From Psychrobacter aquimaris (GTDB lineage Bacteria > Pseudomonadota > Gammaproteobacteria > Pseudomonadales > Moraxellaceae): 64,000 bases of DNA. The position numbers and the translations under genes are program-made. Below the pieces are notes generated by a model that worked only from the letters and a program-made list of their open reading frames with translations, searched no databases and was not told where the DNA came from. Positions 9,081 through 17,541 of the stretch are shown in pieces. Where the stretch lies: the NCBI RefSeq assembly GCF_016107525.1, contig NZ_JABASR010000010.1:62001-126000 (forward strand), written 5' to 3'. Each line of letters begins with the position of its first letter. Position 1 is the first letter of the stretch.

Positions 9081-10304
9081 TTAGCCTACTACTGAGCCCA
9101 TTTGGAATATTGGTAAATACATGGCAATCACCAAGCCGCCGACTAATACACCGAGCACCGCCATGATTAAAGGTTCCATTAAGCTGGTTAATCCATCAAC
9201 GGCATTGTCTACCTCATTTTCATAATAGACAGCCACTTTATCTAACATCTCTTCCAAGCTACCGGATTCCTCACCGATACCAACCATTTGAATGACCAAA
9301 CTTGGAAAAAGGTTGGTTGAGCGTATTGAAAACTGTAATTGCTGACCAGTAGAAACATCATTTTTGATTTGCTGAGTGGCGTTATAAAATACGACATTAT
9401 TAGTAGCACCAGCGGTAGAATCTAGCGCATCAATAAGAGGTACCCCAGCTGCAAAAGTGGTAGATAAAGTACGAGCAAAACGCGCAATAATAGCTTGATA
9501 GGCAATATTGCCAAATATTGGTGCTTTTAAAACCGCACGGTCTAAGAAGTCACGGAATTTCTTAGACCTTTTTTTTGCCTCTGAAAACCCAATAATCGCT
9601 ACGCCAATGAAAATGATCAAAATAAACCACCATGCTTGCATCCATTCTGACATGCCAACGACCATTTGGGTAAAGGCAGGCAGCTCTGCACCAAAAGAGG
9701 CAAACAAATCAGCAAATACTGGAACTACTTTTATCAATAGAATCATGGTAACAATGATAGCAACGACGATAACCGCGATAGGGTACTTCATTGCTTTCTT
9801 AATTTTTGCTTTAAGTAACTCACTTTTTTCTTTATAGGTAGCAACGCGCTCAAGCATGGTTTCCAGTGCACCTGACTGCTCACCAGAATCGATTAGTGAA
9901 CAAAACAGATCGTCAAAATAACGCGGGTGCTTGCGTAATGCTGAAGCAAAGGTTCCACCCGCTTCAATGTCTGATTTTATTTGTAATACCAAGTCTTTCA
10001 TACTGGGATTATCAAGTGAATCAGCAACAATCTCAAAGGATTGGGTTAATGGTACGCCCGCTTTCATCATGGTCGCCATTTGCCGGGAAAAAATAGCAAT
10101 ATCAATAGGTTTGATAGATTTCTTGAAAGTGTAAAGTGGCTTTGGTTTTTTTTTAATGCCTTTGACGCTGATACCTTGTTTGCGTAAAGTCGCTTTTGCC
10201 AACTCTAAACTACGGCTGGTGGTCTCCCCTTTTACTTTTTGTCCGCGTCGATTCACCCCATCATAGACAAAGTCTAACAGCATGTCGGTCTTCGCTTTTG
10301 CCAT
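9081..10304 (-). CDS. pilC: type IV pilus inner-membrane platform protein PilC
   Basis: PilC is the polytopic membrane protein on which the PilB/PilT motor ATPases act. The 407-residue length and two repeated T2SSF (GspF) domains are typical. Each repeat starts with a conserved segment (FSRQMATMMKAGVPLTQSFE near residue 70 and FARTLSTTFAAGVPLIDALD near 270), and hydrophobic helices are visible at about 170-200, 215-240 and 375-400. Unlike in most pilBCD clusters, a 381-base gap separates it from pilB upstream. Confidence 0.95.
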   Translation of the reverse strand: MAKAKTDMLLDFVYDGVNRRGQKVKGETTSRSLELAKATLRKQGISVKGIKKKPKPLYTFKKSIKPIDIAIFSRQMATMMKAGVPLTQSFEIVADSLDNPSMKDLVLQIKSDIEAGGTFASALRKHPRYFDDLFCSLIDSGEQSGALETMLERVATYKEKSELLKAKIKKAMKYPIAVIVVAIIVTMILLIKVVPVFADLFASFGAELPAFTQMVVGMSEWMQAWWFILIIFIGVAIIGFSEAKKRSKKFRDFLDRAVLKAPIFGNIAYQAIIARFARTLSTTFAAGVPLIDALDSTAGATNNVVFYNATQQIKNDVSTGQQLQFSIRSTNLFPSLVIQMVGIGEESGSLEEMLDKVAVYYENEVDNAVDGLTSLMEPLIMAVLGVLVGGLVIAMYLPIFQMGSVVG

Positions 10305-10685
10305 GTTACTACCCTCAAAATATTGTCTGATATAGATATTGCAAAGACATACAACGATGCCTGACTTATTACATAAAATTGGTATACTTTATTTCAACGT
10401 AAAAAACCAGTATAACTCTGTTTTATATTTAAGTATATCTGGTAGATATTATTGCTGCTTTATAAAAGTTTATACTATTAACGTCCATCATATAAATGAT
10501 AGCATTACTTATATAAGGATAATTTAGAACTTTCGACTACCTTTTCACCATCGCACTGACAAAGACTGCTTTTTAGATGATTCAAGATTAAAAAGTAGTT
10601 GATTTAATCATTTTGAACGTTTCTCTTTAGTGATCAGGAGTGTCTGTTTTTTTGTGCGTATGCAACATGCGCATAGCCAGTATTC
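10305..10685. other. 381-base gap between pilB and pilC
   Basis: This AT-rich spacer lies between two genes that usually abut in pil clusters. No open reading frame of note is present. A 62-codon plus-strand frame at 10339-10527 was rejected as spacer translation. A stretch containing TGCGTATGCAACATGCGCATA near 10655-10675 has partial dyad symmetry. The gap probably holds a separate promoter for pilC-pilD-coaE, but no clear -35/-10 pair was found. Confidence 0.45.
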
Positions 10686-12398
10686 TTACTCGGAGGTGAC
10701 GCGCATCATCTCTTGAATACTGGTTACGCCTTGTAATACCTTTAAAATGCCAGAGCGACGTAAGTCTCTAAAGCCATTTTTCAGTGCCGCATCTTTAATA
10801 TCTATCGCGTTGCCATCTTCCATGATGATACGGGAAATATCAGGACTGACTTTCATAACCTCATAGATACCCACACGGCCCTTGTAGCCTTCGCGACATT
10901 CGTTACAGCCTACTGGTTCATAAATAGTATTGTCTGGATTATCCAAGTCAGCATCGTTAAATCCAAGCTCAAGCAGGCTTTGACGTGGAATGTTGATAGG
11001 CTTTTTACAGTTTTTACATAAACGGCGTGCCAACCGCTGGGCAATGACCAAATTTACGGAAGTTGCAATATTAAAAGAGGCCACACCCATATTGCGTAGA
11101 CGCGTCAACGTTTCAGGTGCTGAGTTGGTATGTAGGGTTGAGAGCACCATGTGTCCAGTTTGCGCTGCTTTAATCGCAATTTCAGCGGTTTCAAGGTCAC
11201 GAATCTCACCAACCATGACAATATCAGGATCTTGGCGTAAAAAAGATTTGAGAGAGTTCGCGAAAGTCAGACCCACTTTTGGATTGACATTTACTTGATT
11301 GATCCCCTCTAAGTTAATTTCGACTGGATCTTCGGCAGTGGATATGTTGGTCGCGCCAGTATTTAAAATATTAATACCAGTATAAAGCGATACGGTCTTA
11401 CCAGAGCCAGTTGGCCCTGTAATGAGCAACATACCTTGCGGTTTATGTAGTGCCTCTAAAAACATCTCTTTCTGGTCAGGCTCATAGCCAAGCGCTTCGA
11501 TACCCAACATCGCTGAAGAGGGATCCAAAATACGAAGTACAAGTTTTTCACCAAATAGCGTAGGCAGACAGCTTACTCGAAAGTCGATGGCTTTACCTTT
11601 AGATATTTTAAGCTTGATACGTCCATCCTGTGGCACACGGCGCTCTGAAATATCCATCTGCGACATTACTTTTAAACGGGCTGCAATTTTCCCAGCCAGC
11701 TGTACAGGTGGATTGGCCATTTTTTGCATTACACCATCGACACGAAAGCGAACGCGATAAGTTTTTTCATAGGGTTCAAAATGCAAGTCAGAAGCACCCA
11801 TACGAATGGCATCAACCAGCATTTTATTGACAAATTTTACAACGGGTGCTTGCTCGATACTGTCAGTTAGCTTGGTCTTGCCTTCATCTTCATCTTTTTC
11901 TTCATCAAAGCCAACATTTAAATCACTATCAGAGAAGCTATCAAAGCTTTGCATGGTATCAGCGTAAAGACTCTCAATACGCCTTTTTAGCTTATCCTCT
12001 TCGACGACAATAGTTTCAATAGACAGCCGTGAATTAAAAGCAATAGCGTCAATTGCATCCACACGAGTTGGATCACTCAACGCGACGAATAAACGCTGTC
12101 CTCGTTTGAATAATGGCAACGCATTAAATTTACGAACGATTTTTTCATCCACTAAGTCTTTTGGAATGACATCGACATGTAAGGCATCAAGGTCGAAAAG
12201 AGGATCGCCAAAAGCTTGTGACAACATCTGCGCAAGATGATAAGCATCGGCCAATTTATTGTCGACTAGGTAGGGCACTAGTCCTACTTGTTGCTGTTGC
12301 GATTCGGTCTGCGCGATTTTCATGTTCGCTTCGCTGATGATACCTTCGCTGATTAGCTGATGTGCTAAACCACCATATTTACTCGTGGTGATAGACAT
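10686..12398 (-). CDS. pilB: type IV pilus assembly ATPase PilB
   Basis: PilB is the hexameric cytoplasmic ATPase that powers pilus extension. The 570-residue protein has an N-terminal GspE/MshEN domain (about 10-140), an acidic linker (about 150-180), and the secretion ATPase core. Walker A GPTGSGKT is at 328-335, the Asp box and Walker B DPDIVMVGEIRD lie around 390-401, and a zinc-binding four-cysteine module (Cys 461, 464, 498, 501) follows. The start ATG at 12398 has a GGAGAA ribosome binding site upstream. It is the first gene of the pilB-pilC-pilD-coaE block. Confidence 0.96.
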   Translation of the reverse strand: MSITTSKYGGLAHQLISEGIISEANMKIAQTESQQQQVGLVPYLVDNKLADAYHLAQMLSQAFGDPLFDLDALHVDVIPKDLVDEKIVRKFNALPLFKRGQRLFVALSDPTRVDAIDAIAFNSRLSIETIVVEEDKLKRRIESLYADTMQSFDSFSDSDLNVGFDEEKDEDEGKTKLTDSIEQAPVVKFVNKMLVDAIRMGASDLHFEPYEKTYRVRFRVDGVMQKMANPPVQLAGKIAARLKVMSQMDISERRVPQDGRIKLKISKGKAIDFRVSCLPTLFGEKLVLRILDPSSAMLGIEALGYEPDQKEMFLEALHKPQGMLLITGPTGSGKTVSLYTGINILNTGATNISTAEDPVEINLEGINQVNVNPKVGLTFANSLKSFLRQDPDIVMVGEIRDLETAEIAIKAAQTGHMVLSTLHTNSAPETLTRLRNMGVASFNIATSVNLVIAQRLARRLCKNCKKPINIPRQSLLELGFNDADLDNPDNTIYEPVGCNECREGYKGRVGIYEVMKVSPDISRIIMEDGNAIDIKDAALKNGFRDLRRSGILKVLQGVTSIQEMMRVTSE

Positions 12399-12733
12399 TA
12401 CGATTTCTCCTTAATACCCAGTATTCTATATATTTGTCTGAAACCCATATACTTCTGAGAGCTACTTACTATTATAATTTTCAATAGATACCTGCTATAA
12501 GTCATTGTTAGCCTTTGAGCTATCATTAATAACAGGAAATTTAGATATGCCCTTGCAAAAGATCTAGCAGAGAAAGCGTTTTAATAGTGTAGGTCATCAT
12601 TAGCTTGGTCGTTAGATTATTGATAATGTTCTGTTATATATAGATACAATACTATAAAACATTACTTTAGTTTAAAGGTTTTATATAGACGATTGAATGT
12701 TTGACCTGAAAAAATGATAGCTTGAGACAATGT
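12399..12733. other. spacer upstream of pilB, no supported gene
   Basis: An AT-rich spacer of 335 bases lies between pilB and the inverted-repeat element. It must contain the pilB promoter on the minus strand. No operator, RNA gene or open frame could be supported. Confidence 0.4.
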
Positions 12734-12909
12734 CTAGGGCGTGTCCTTAATTCAATCGAATATCTTTTAAATGGGCTAAAAATGGCTAAATTTTGCCAAA
12801 CATCGTCAAATAGCTTATCAATATCTCGATATTATTTGCGCTACTTTCCTTGTTTGACGGCAATTTATCTCATTTTTATCACCATTTTTAAAATGAGGAC
12901 ACGCCTTAG
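12734..12909. repeat. 176-bp inverted-repeat element (MITE-like), copy 1
   Basis: The element starts CTAGGGCGTGTCCT (12734-12747) and ends with its near-perfect inverted repeat AGGACACGCCTTAG (12896-12909), 13 of 14 positions matching. The interior is AT-rich with no usable frame. A second copy at 34317-34494 is alignable along almost its whole length, including the shared core GCTAAAAATGG, TTGCCAAAC and TTTTTATCACCATTTT. Size, terminal repeats and lack of coding capacity fit a miniature inverted-repeat transposable element. It sits between the divergent pilB and tpiA genes. The mobilising transposase is not in the window. Confidence 0.8.
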
Positions 12910-13030
12910 TAAATATTCGCATTGACCGTCTATTTTTCTGTTGGCGGCAGCATACTATAGCACTTGGAAATTATTTGTTATACTGGCGCGCATATTAGCC
13001 AAATTGGCAAGAATACATGAGACAAGGTAG

Positions 13031-13849
13031 ATGAGTATGCAAGCTTGGGTAATTGGTAATTGGAAACAAAATCCAGCAACGAGTCACGACGTCGACTTGC
13101 TGTTGAATGATTTGTTGACTACGATTGATACTAAAGAGCAAGCCGATACAGAACCGTCAAATAGTCGCTGCCAGTTGATGGTGGCACCAAGCTGTATTCA
13201 TCTGGCAGCTGTCAGTGCGCATTTAGCTGGTAGTTCGATATTGAGTGCAGCGCAAGATGTTAGTGCGTATAGTGCCAGCGTTGGTGCTTATACAGGTGAT
13301 TGCTCAGCGCAGCAAATAGCAGACGCTGGGGCAACTTGGACGATACTGGGTCATTCGGAGCGTCGCCAGTATCATAACGAGTCTCACGATACGTTATTGC
13401 AAAAAATGATTCACGCACTCACACAAGGTTTGGGCGTGGTATTTTGTATTGGTGAAACCCAAGCTCAGTATGATGCTAAGCAAACCCTTGAAGTAATCGA
13501 TGCTCAGTTATTGGTTGTTAAAGATCTATTGGCTCAGCAACCAGAACTTATAGTAAGTTTGTCAGAGCATTTAATCATCGCTTATGAGCCAGTGTGGGCG
13601 ATTGGTACTGGCAAAGTCCCAACCGTGAGCGAAGTCAGTCAAACGCATCAGCATATTAAGCAAACAGTAACAGGCTTTGCTGAGTCACTAAAGGTAATGA
13701 GTGTGCTATATGGTGGTAGTGTCAATGCGGACAATGCCGATAGCTTTGCCGCAGATTCTATGATTGATGGTGCATTGGTTGGCGGGGCTTCATTAAAGGT
13801 AGAGAGTTTTTTGGCAATTGCCAATGCCTTTAGTCAAGCTAAAGGCTAG
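13031..13849 (+). CDS. tpiA: triosephosphate isomerase
   Basis: TpiA interconverts dihydroxyacetone phosphate and glyceraldehyde 3-phosphate. The 272-residue protein has the active-site lysine in VIGNWKQN (Lys 12), the catalytic histidine in [10 protein letters not shown], the catalytic glutamate in [14 protein letters not shown], and the phosphate-binding loops LYGGSV and [10 protein letters not shown]. It is about 20 residues longer than the E. coli enzyme, mostly in surface loops (for instance at residues 30-46). It precedes secG as in Pseudomonas. The ATG at 13031 matches the conserved N-terminus. Confidence 0.96.
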   Translation: MSMQAWVIGNWKQNPATSHDVDLLLNDLLTTIDTKEQADTEPSNSRCQLMVAPSCIHLAAVSAHLAGSSILSAAQDVSAYSASVGAYTGDCSAQQIADAGATWTILGHSERRQYHNESHDTLLQKMIHALTQGLGVVFCIGETQAQYDAKQTLEVIDAQLLVVKDLLAQQPELIVSLSEHLIIAYEPVWAIGTGKVPTVSEVSQTHQHIKQTVTGFAESLKVMSVLYGGSVNADNADSFAADSMIDGALVGGASLKVESFLAIANAFSQAKG

Positions 13850-13921
13850 TAGATAGAGACAAAACGCTCATTCCATGGCGGTCTCGATTATAAATGTCTT
13901 TATCAGTTGGCAAAAGTAGGT

Positions 13922-13950
13922 TTAACAGTACCCTTGCAATCGTGTACAAT
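13922..13950 (+). promoter_or_regulatory. sigma-70-type promoter upstream of secG
   Basis: TTAACA at 13922-13927 and TACAAT at 13945-13950 are separated by exactly 17 bases. They lie about 110 bases upstream of secG in the tpiA-secG spacer. Confidence 0.6.
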
Positions 13951-14062
13951 GCGCCTTATTTATATAATCGATTTAGCGGTATTACCCGTCAATTGCTATC
14001 ACTATTAATCGTAAGATTTATTTTCCGTTATCAGTCGTCATTACGCGGCAAAAGAGGCCACC

Positions 14063-14371
14063 ATGTTTACGTTTATATTAGCCCTGCACATTATCGTGGC
14101 GATTGCCATGATCGGCTTGATCTTGATACAGCATGGTAAAGGGGCAGATGCTGGAGCTTCTTTTGGTGCTGGCTCGTCAGGTACGGTATTTGGTGCCGCA
14201 GGGACTGCCAACTTTTTGACGCGTGCGACTGCGGTATTAACAGTCATATTTTTCATCACCAGTATGACGCTTGCTGTTCATGCTCGTAAGCAGGCTGAAG
14301 ATCAGTTTCGTTTAGATGCGCCAGTTTCGGCACCGCAAACGCCGCGTCCATTGACACAGAATCCTGAGTAA
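14063..14371 (+). CDS. secG: preprotein translocase subunit SecG
   Basis: SecG is a small accessory subunit of the SecYEG protein-conducting channel. The 102-residue protein has two membrane segments (about residues 3-20 and 55-75), the conserved QHGKGADAGASFGAGSSGT loop between them, and the FLTRATAVLTVIFF start of the second helix. The C-terminal 25 residues are polar and proline-rich, as is common. The tpiA-secG-tRNA-Leu order is conserved across Pseudomonadales. Confidence 0.95.
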   Translation: MFTFILALHIIVAIAMIGLILIQHGKGADAGASFGAGSSGTVFGAAGTANFLTRATAVLTVIFFITSMTLAVHARKQAEDQFRLDAPVSAPQTPRPLTQNPE

Positions 14372-14513
14372 ATGTCTTTTAAATAGGCAGTGCTTGCTAT
14401 TTTGGCACGTTAGATTTACAATGCGTTTCTGTTTTCGCAACTCCTACTCTATAGATGCCTACCTTAAGCATCATTTATCATAGATTGGATGTAAAGGAAC
14501 AGAGTAGTACAAT

Positions 14514-14597
14514 GCGATTGTGGTGGAATGGTAGACACGCCATCTTGAGGGGGTGGTGGCGCAAGCTGTGGGGGTTCAAGTCCCCCCAATCGCACCA
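14514..14597 (+). tRNA. tRNA-Leu (anticodon GAG)
   Basis: The sequence folds as a class II tRNA: 7-bp acceptor stem (GCGATTG with CAATCGC), D-arm with GGTAGACAC, anticodon loop TTGAGGG giving GAG, a long variable arm, and a 5-bp T stem (GGGGG/CCCCC) around TTCAAGT. The CCA end is encoded. It is the equivalent of E. coli leuU, which also lies next to secG. Confidence 0.96.
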
Positions 14598-14677
14598 AGT
14601 TTTATTACGCTAGCACAGCGTAAGGTTCTGTTTTTTAGTGGTCAATTGGTTTATTTAGATTTATTTTAAAATAAACG

Positions 14678-14706
14678 TTGACACTTCTATAAAACCTCCC
14701 TATAAT
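14678..14706 (+). promoter_or_regulatory. consensus sigma-70 promoter of the initiator tRNA
   Basis: TTGACA at 14678-14683 and TATAAT at 14701-14706 both match the consensus perfectly, with a 17-base spacer. The tRNA-fMet gene begins 16 bases after the -10 box, which leaves a short 5' leader. Readthrough could contribute to the rimP-nusA-infB operon downstream. Confidence 0.9.
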
Positions 14707-14722
14707 GTGCGTTCTAGATTGA

Positions 14723-14799
<77 letters not shown>

Positions 14800-14844
14800 C
14801 TTTTTATACTGATGTTTTGTACACTAAATTTGTCAGTAACAATT

Positions 14845-14873
14845 AGCCCACCATTATGCTTGTGGGTTTTTTT
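14845..14873 (+). terminator. hairpin with T-run after tRNA-fMet
   Basis: CCCAC (14847-14851) pairs with GTGGG (14862-14866) and a seven-T run follows. The short stem makes a partial terminator likely, allowing some readthrough toward rimP. Confidence 0.6.
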
Positions 14874-15245
14874 GTATCTGATGGTCAGTGTTATCGCGGT
14901 ATCTATCCTACTTATGCTAAGCTCTAGTTCTATAGAGTGCGATATTATTCGTTACTGGTTGTCACCTGCCGCTACCGGCGCGCTGATTCTTAAGCACACT
15001 ATCTTTTATTCCTCACTCTTTTATCGATAGTACTGCTTTATGAACAATAAAAGCATTGTTTGGCTGAGCTTGATGTTTTTTATGCTCATCCCTATATAAA
15101 CGCATATCATATAAAATAATATGTTTGTGATTTAAGATAATATAATGACCGTGTCTCTTACCAATAAATGCATACCATGAGTGAGCGACAAGCAAGCGGT
15201 TTACTAAGTACGATAGATATGTGAATAGGAAAAGATAAATAGATT
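14874..15245. other. leader region upstream of rimP
   Basis: A spacer of 372 bases after the tRNA-fMet hairpin. A TATAAT hexamer at 15141-15146 could be the -10 box of a rimP operon promoter, but no good -35 element lies 16-18 bases upstream. Overlapping short frames in this stretch have no protein-like features. Confidence 0.35.
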
Positions 15246-15746
15246 ATGAAGCTTTCAACCAAAGTTACAGAACTGACTAATATTATTGCCCCTGCCGTCG
15301 CTGCTTGCGATGTGGCACTATGGGGTATCGAATTTGCACCACAAGGTAATCGCTCTTTGTTACGTATTTATATTGAGGCATTGCCAGAAGAGCAAGCCCA
15401 AAATAAACAAGTAACGATTGAAAACTGTGCTGCGGTGAACCACCAAGTGAGTGGTATCCTTGAAGTACATGACCCGATTGCTGGTGAGTTTATCTTAGAA
15501 GTCTCTTCACCAGGTTTCGACCGCGCATTCTTCTCAGATGAGCAGATGCATGCCTATGTTGGTCAAACCGTCAGCTTGCGTTTGATACAAGCCATTGGCG
15601 AAGGTGATAAAAAACGCCGTAAAGCGACAGGCACTTTAGATAGTATTGATGCAAATGTCTTAAATCTGACATCCAGTGATGGCGAGCAGTTTGAGATTGC
15701 ATTAAGTAATATTGATAAAGCCAATTTGATTTATGAAGATGCGTAA
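15246..15746 (+). CDS. rimP: ribosome maturation factor RimP
   Basis: RimP assists late maturation of the 30S subunit. The 166-residue protein shows the family blocks LWGIEFAPQGNRSLLRIYIE, TIENCAAVNHQVSGILEV and YILEVSSPG-like FILEVSSPGFDRAFF, followed by the small SH3-like C-terminal domain. It is the first gene of the rimP-nusA-infB operon. The ATG at 15246 gives the expected N-terminus. Confidence 0.96.
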   Translation: MKLSTKVTELTNIIAPAVAACDVALWGIEFAPQGNRSLLRIYIEALPEEQAQNKQVTIENCAAVNHQVSGILEVHDPIAGEFILEVSSPGFDRAFFSDEQMHAYVGQTVSLRLIQAIGEGDKKRRKATGTLDSIDANVLNLTSSDGEQFEIALSNIDKANLIYEDA

Positions 15747-15905
15747 GCTTCGATACAGCTTAGTTTGATTTGACTACTTGAAGTAACAAATCATCCACCA
15801 GCATTTTAATATCCAAATAGCTTATATAGCTTACGGTGAAAATATAATAGCAATACACAAATTATAAAATTTAAGTCAATTAAAAAATGATAGGACAGGT
15901 ATAGC

Positions 15906-17390
15906 ATGAGTCGTGAAATCTTAACGGTAGTAGAAACTGTCAGTAATGAAAAGGGCTTAAATCCTGAAGATATCTTTGAAGCGATAGAAGACGCTTTGGT
16001 GGTATCGACCAAGAAAAAAGTATATACCGAACAGCCAGAAGTGGCGGTACGGGTTGCTATCGACCGTACAACGGGCGATTATGATACTTATCGTTACTGG
16101 ACAGTGGTTGCAGATGAAGACCATGAAATGCCTGCTTGTCAGCTAGCCATCAGCGATCTTGATCCAGAAGAATGGTCAATCGGTGATGTCAAAGAAGAAC
16201 AGATTGAATCAATTGAGTTTGGTCGTATTGCTGCGACACAAGCTAAACAGGTCATCATTCAAAAAATCCGTGAAGCTGAGCGCGCACTTGTTGCAGACGC
16301 TTTCGAGCCACGTATTGGTGAAATGATGTATGGCGAAGTTAAGAAGCAGACGCGTGATGGTTATATCATTGACCTAGGCGACAATGCTGAAGGTTATTTG
16401 TCACGTGATCAAATGCTGCCACGTGAGCAACTACGTGCAAAATCACGCATCAATGCCATTTTGTATCATGTAAACCGTGAAAACCGTGGTGCGCAGTTGT
16501 TGCTCTCTCGTACTCATCCTGAAATGCTTTCAGCATTGATGCAAAAAGAAGTGCCTGAGATTGCTGAACAAATTATTGAAATCCGCAACGTCGCGCGCTT
16601 GCCAGGTACTCGTGCTAAAATAGCAGTGAAGACCAATGATCATCGTATCGATCCAGTTGGCGCTTGTATTGGTATGCGTGGTACGCGTATCCAAGCCGTA
16701 CAGCAGGAGCTTGATGGCGAACGTATTGATGTGGTCGTGTGGTCAGATGATCCAGCACAATTTATTATCAGTGCTTTAGAGCCAGCCGATGTTAGCAGCA
16801 TCATCTTAGATGAAGATACGCAAACTGCTGATATAATCTTTAGCACCAATGATCAGTTGGCGCGTGCGATCGGTTCACAAGGTCAAAACGTACGTTTAGC
16901 ATCTGAGCTAACGGGCTATAAGCTTAATATGATGCTAGAAGAAGAGTATCAGCAGCGTCAGCAAAACGAATCGAAAGCCTTTATCGAATTATTCTATGAA
17001 CGCTTAGAAGTGGATAAAGACTTAGCCCAAGCACTTGTCGATATTGGCTTTACCAGTATTGAAGAAGTGGCTTATGTACCCGTTGAAACCTTTTATGATA
17101 TCGAAGGTCTAGACGACGAAGCGATTGAGATGATTCAAGAGCGTGCAAAAGAAGTCGTCATCGCTGATGAACTGGTCAAACAACAGAACATGAAAGAGCC
17201 AAGTCAAGAGTTACAAGAGCTTGAAGGTATGACAGTCAACTGGGCCTATAAAATGGCACAAAAAGACATTATTACCGTTGATGACTTGGCAGAACAAGCA
17301 GTCTTCGATCTCGAAGATATCGAAGGTTTAGACTCTGAAACCGCAGGAAAACTCATCATGAAAGCTCGGGAATCTTGGTTCAATGAATAA
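15906..17390 (+). CDS. nusA: transcription termination/antitermination protein NusA
   Basis: NusA binds RNA polymerase and modulates pausing, termination and antitermination. The 494-residue protein has the N-terminal polymerase-binding domain (SREILTVVETVSNEKGL), an S1 domain (about 135-200), KH domains (VGACIGMRGTRIQAV and AIGSQGQNVRLASEL), and two C-terminal acidic helix-hairpin repeats (about 360-490) typical of gammaproteobacterial NusA. It lies between rimP and infB, as is standard. Confidence 0.97.
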   Translation: MSREILTVVETVSNEKGLNPEDIFEAIEDALVVSTKKKVYTEQPEVAVRVAIDRTTGDYDTYRYWTVVADEDHEMPACQLAISDLDPEEWSIGDVKEEQIESIEFGRIAATQAKQVIIQKIREAERALVADAFEPRIGEMMYGEVKKQTRDGYIIDLGDNAEGYLSRDQMLPREQLRAKSRINAILYHVNRENRGAQLLLSRTHPEMLSALMQKEVPEIAEQIIEIRNVARLPGTRAKIAVKTNDHRIDPVGACIGMRGTRIQAVQQELDGERIDVVVWSDDPAQFIISALEPADVSSIILDEDTQTADIIFSTNDQLARAIGSQGQNVRLASELTGYKLNMMLEEEYQQRQQNESKAFIELFYERLEVDKDLAQALVDIGFTSIEEVAYVPVETFYDIEGLDDEAIEMIQERAKEVVIADELVKQQNMKEPSQELQELEGMTVNWAYKMAQKDIITVDDLAEQAVFDLEDIEGLDSETAGKLIMKARESWFNE

Positions 17391-17541
17391 GCGGTAACTG
17401 CATATCGCTGTCTTTTGGTGATATGCTATCGATAATAAAGCGCTGGTATGAAAGCAATACAAATATCAGCCTTAACCCAATCATTTGTAGCCAACAACTG
17501 AATTGAACATATAGCAAATAATAGACAGTAGGTGATAATAA

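Noticed and set aside
12722..12925. 67-codon frame across the first inverted-repeat element
   Set aside because: Lies almost wholly inside a non-coding repeat; copy 2 does not keep it as an open frame.
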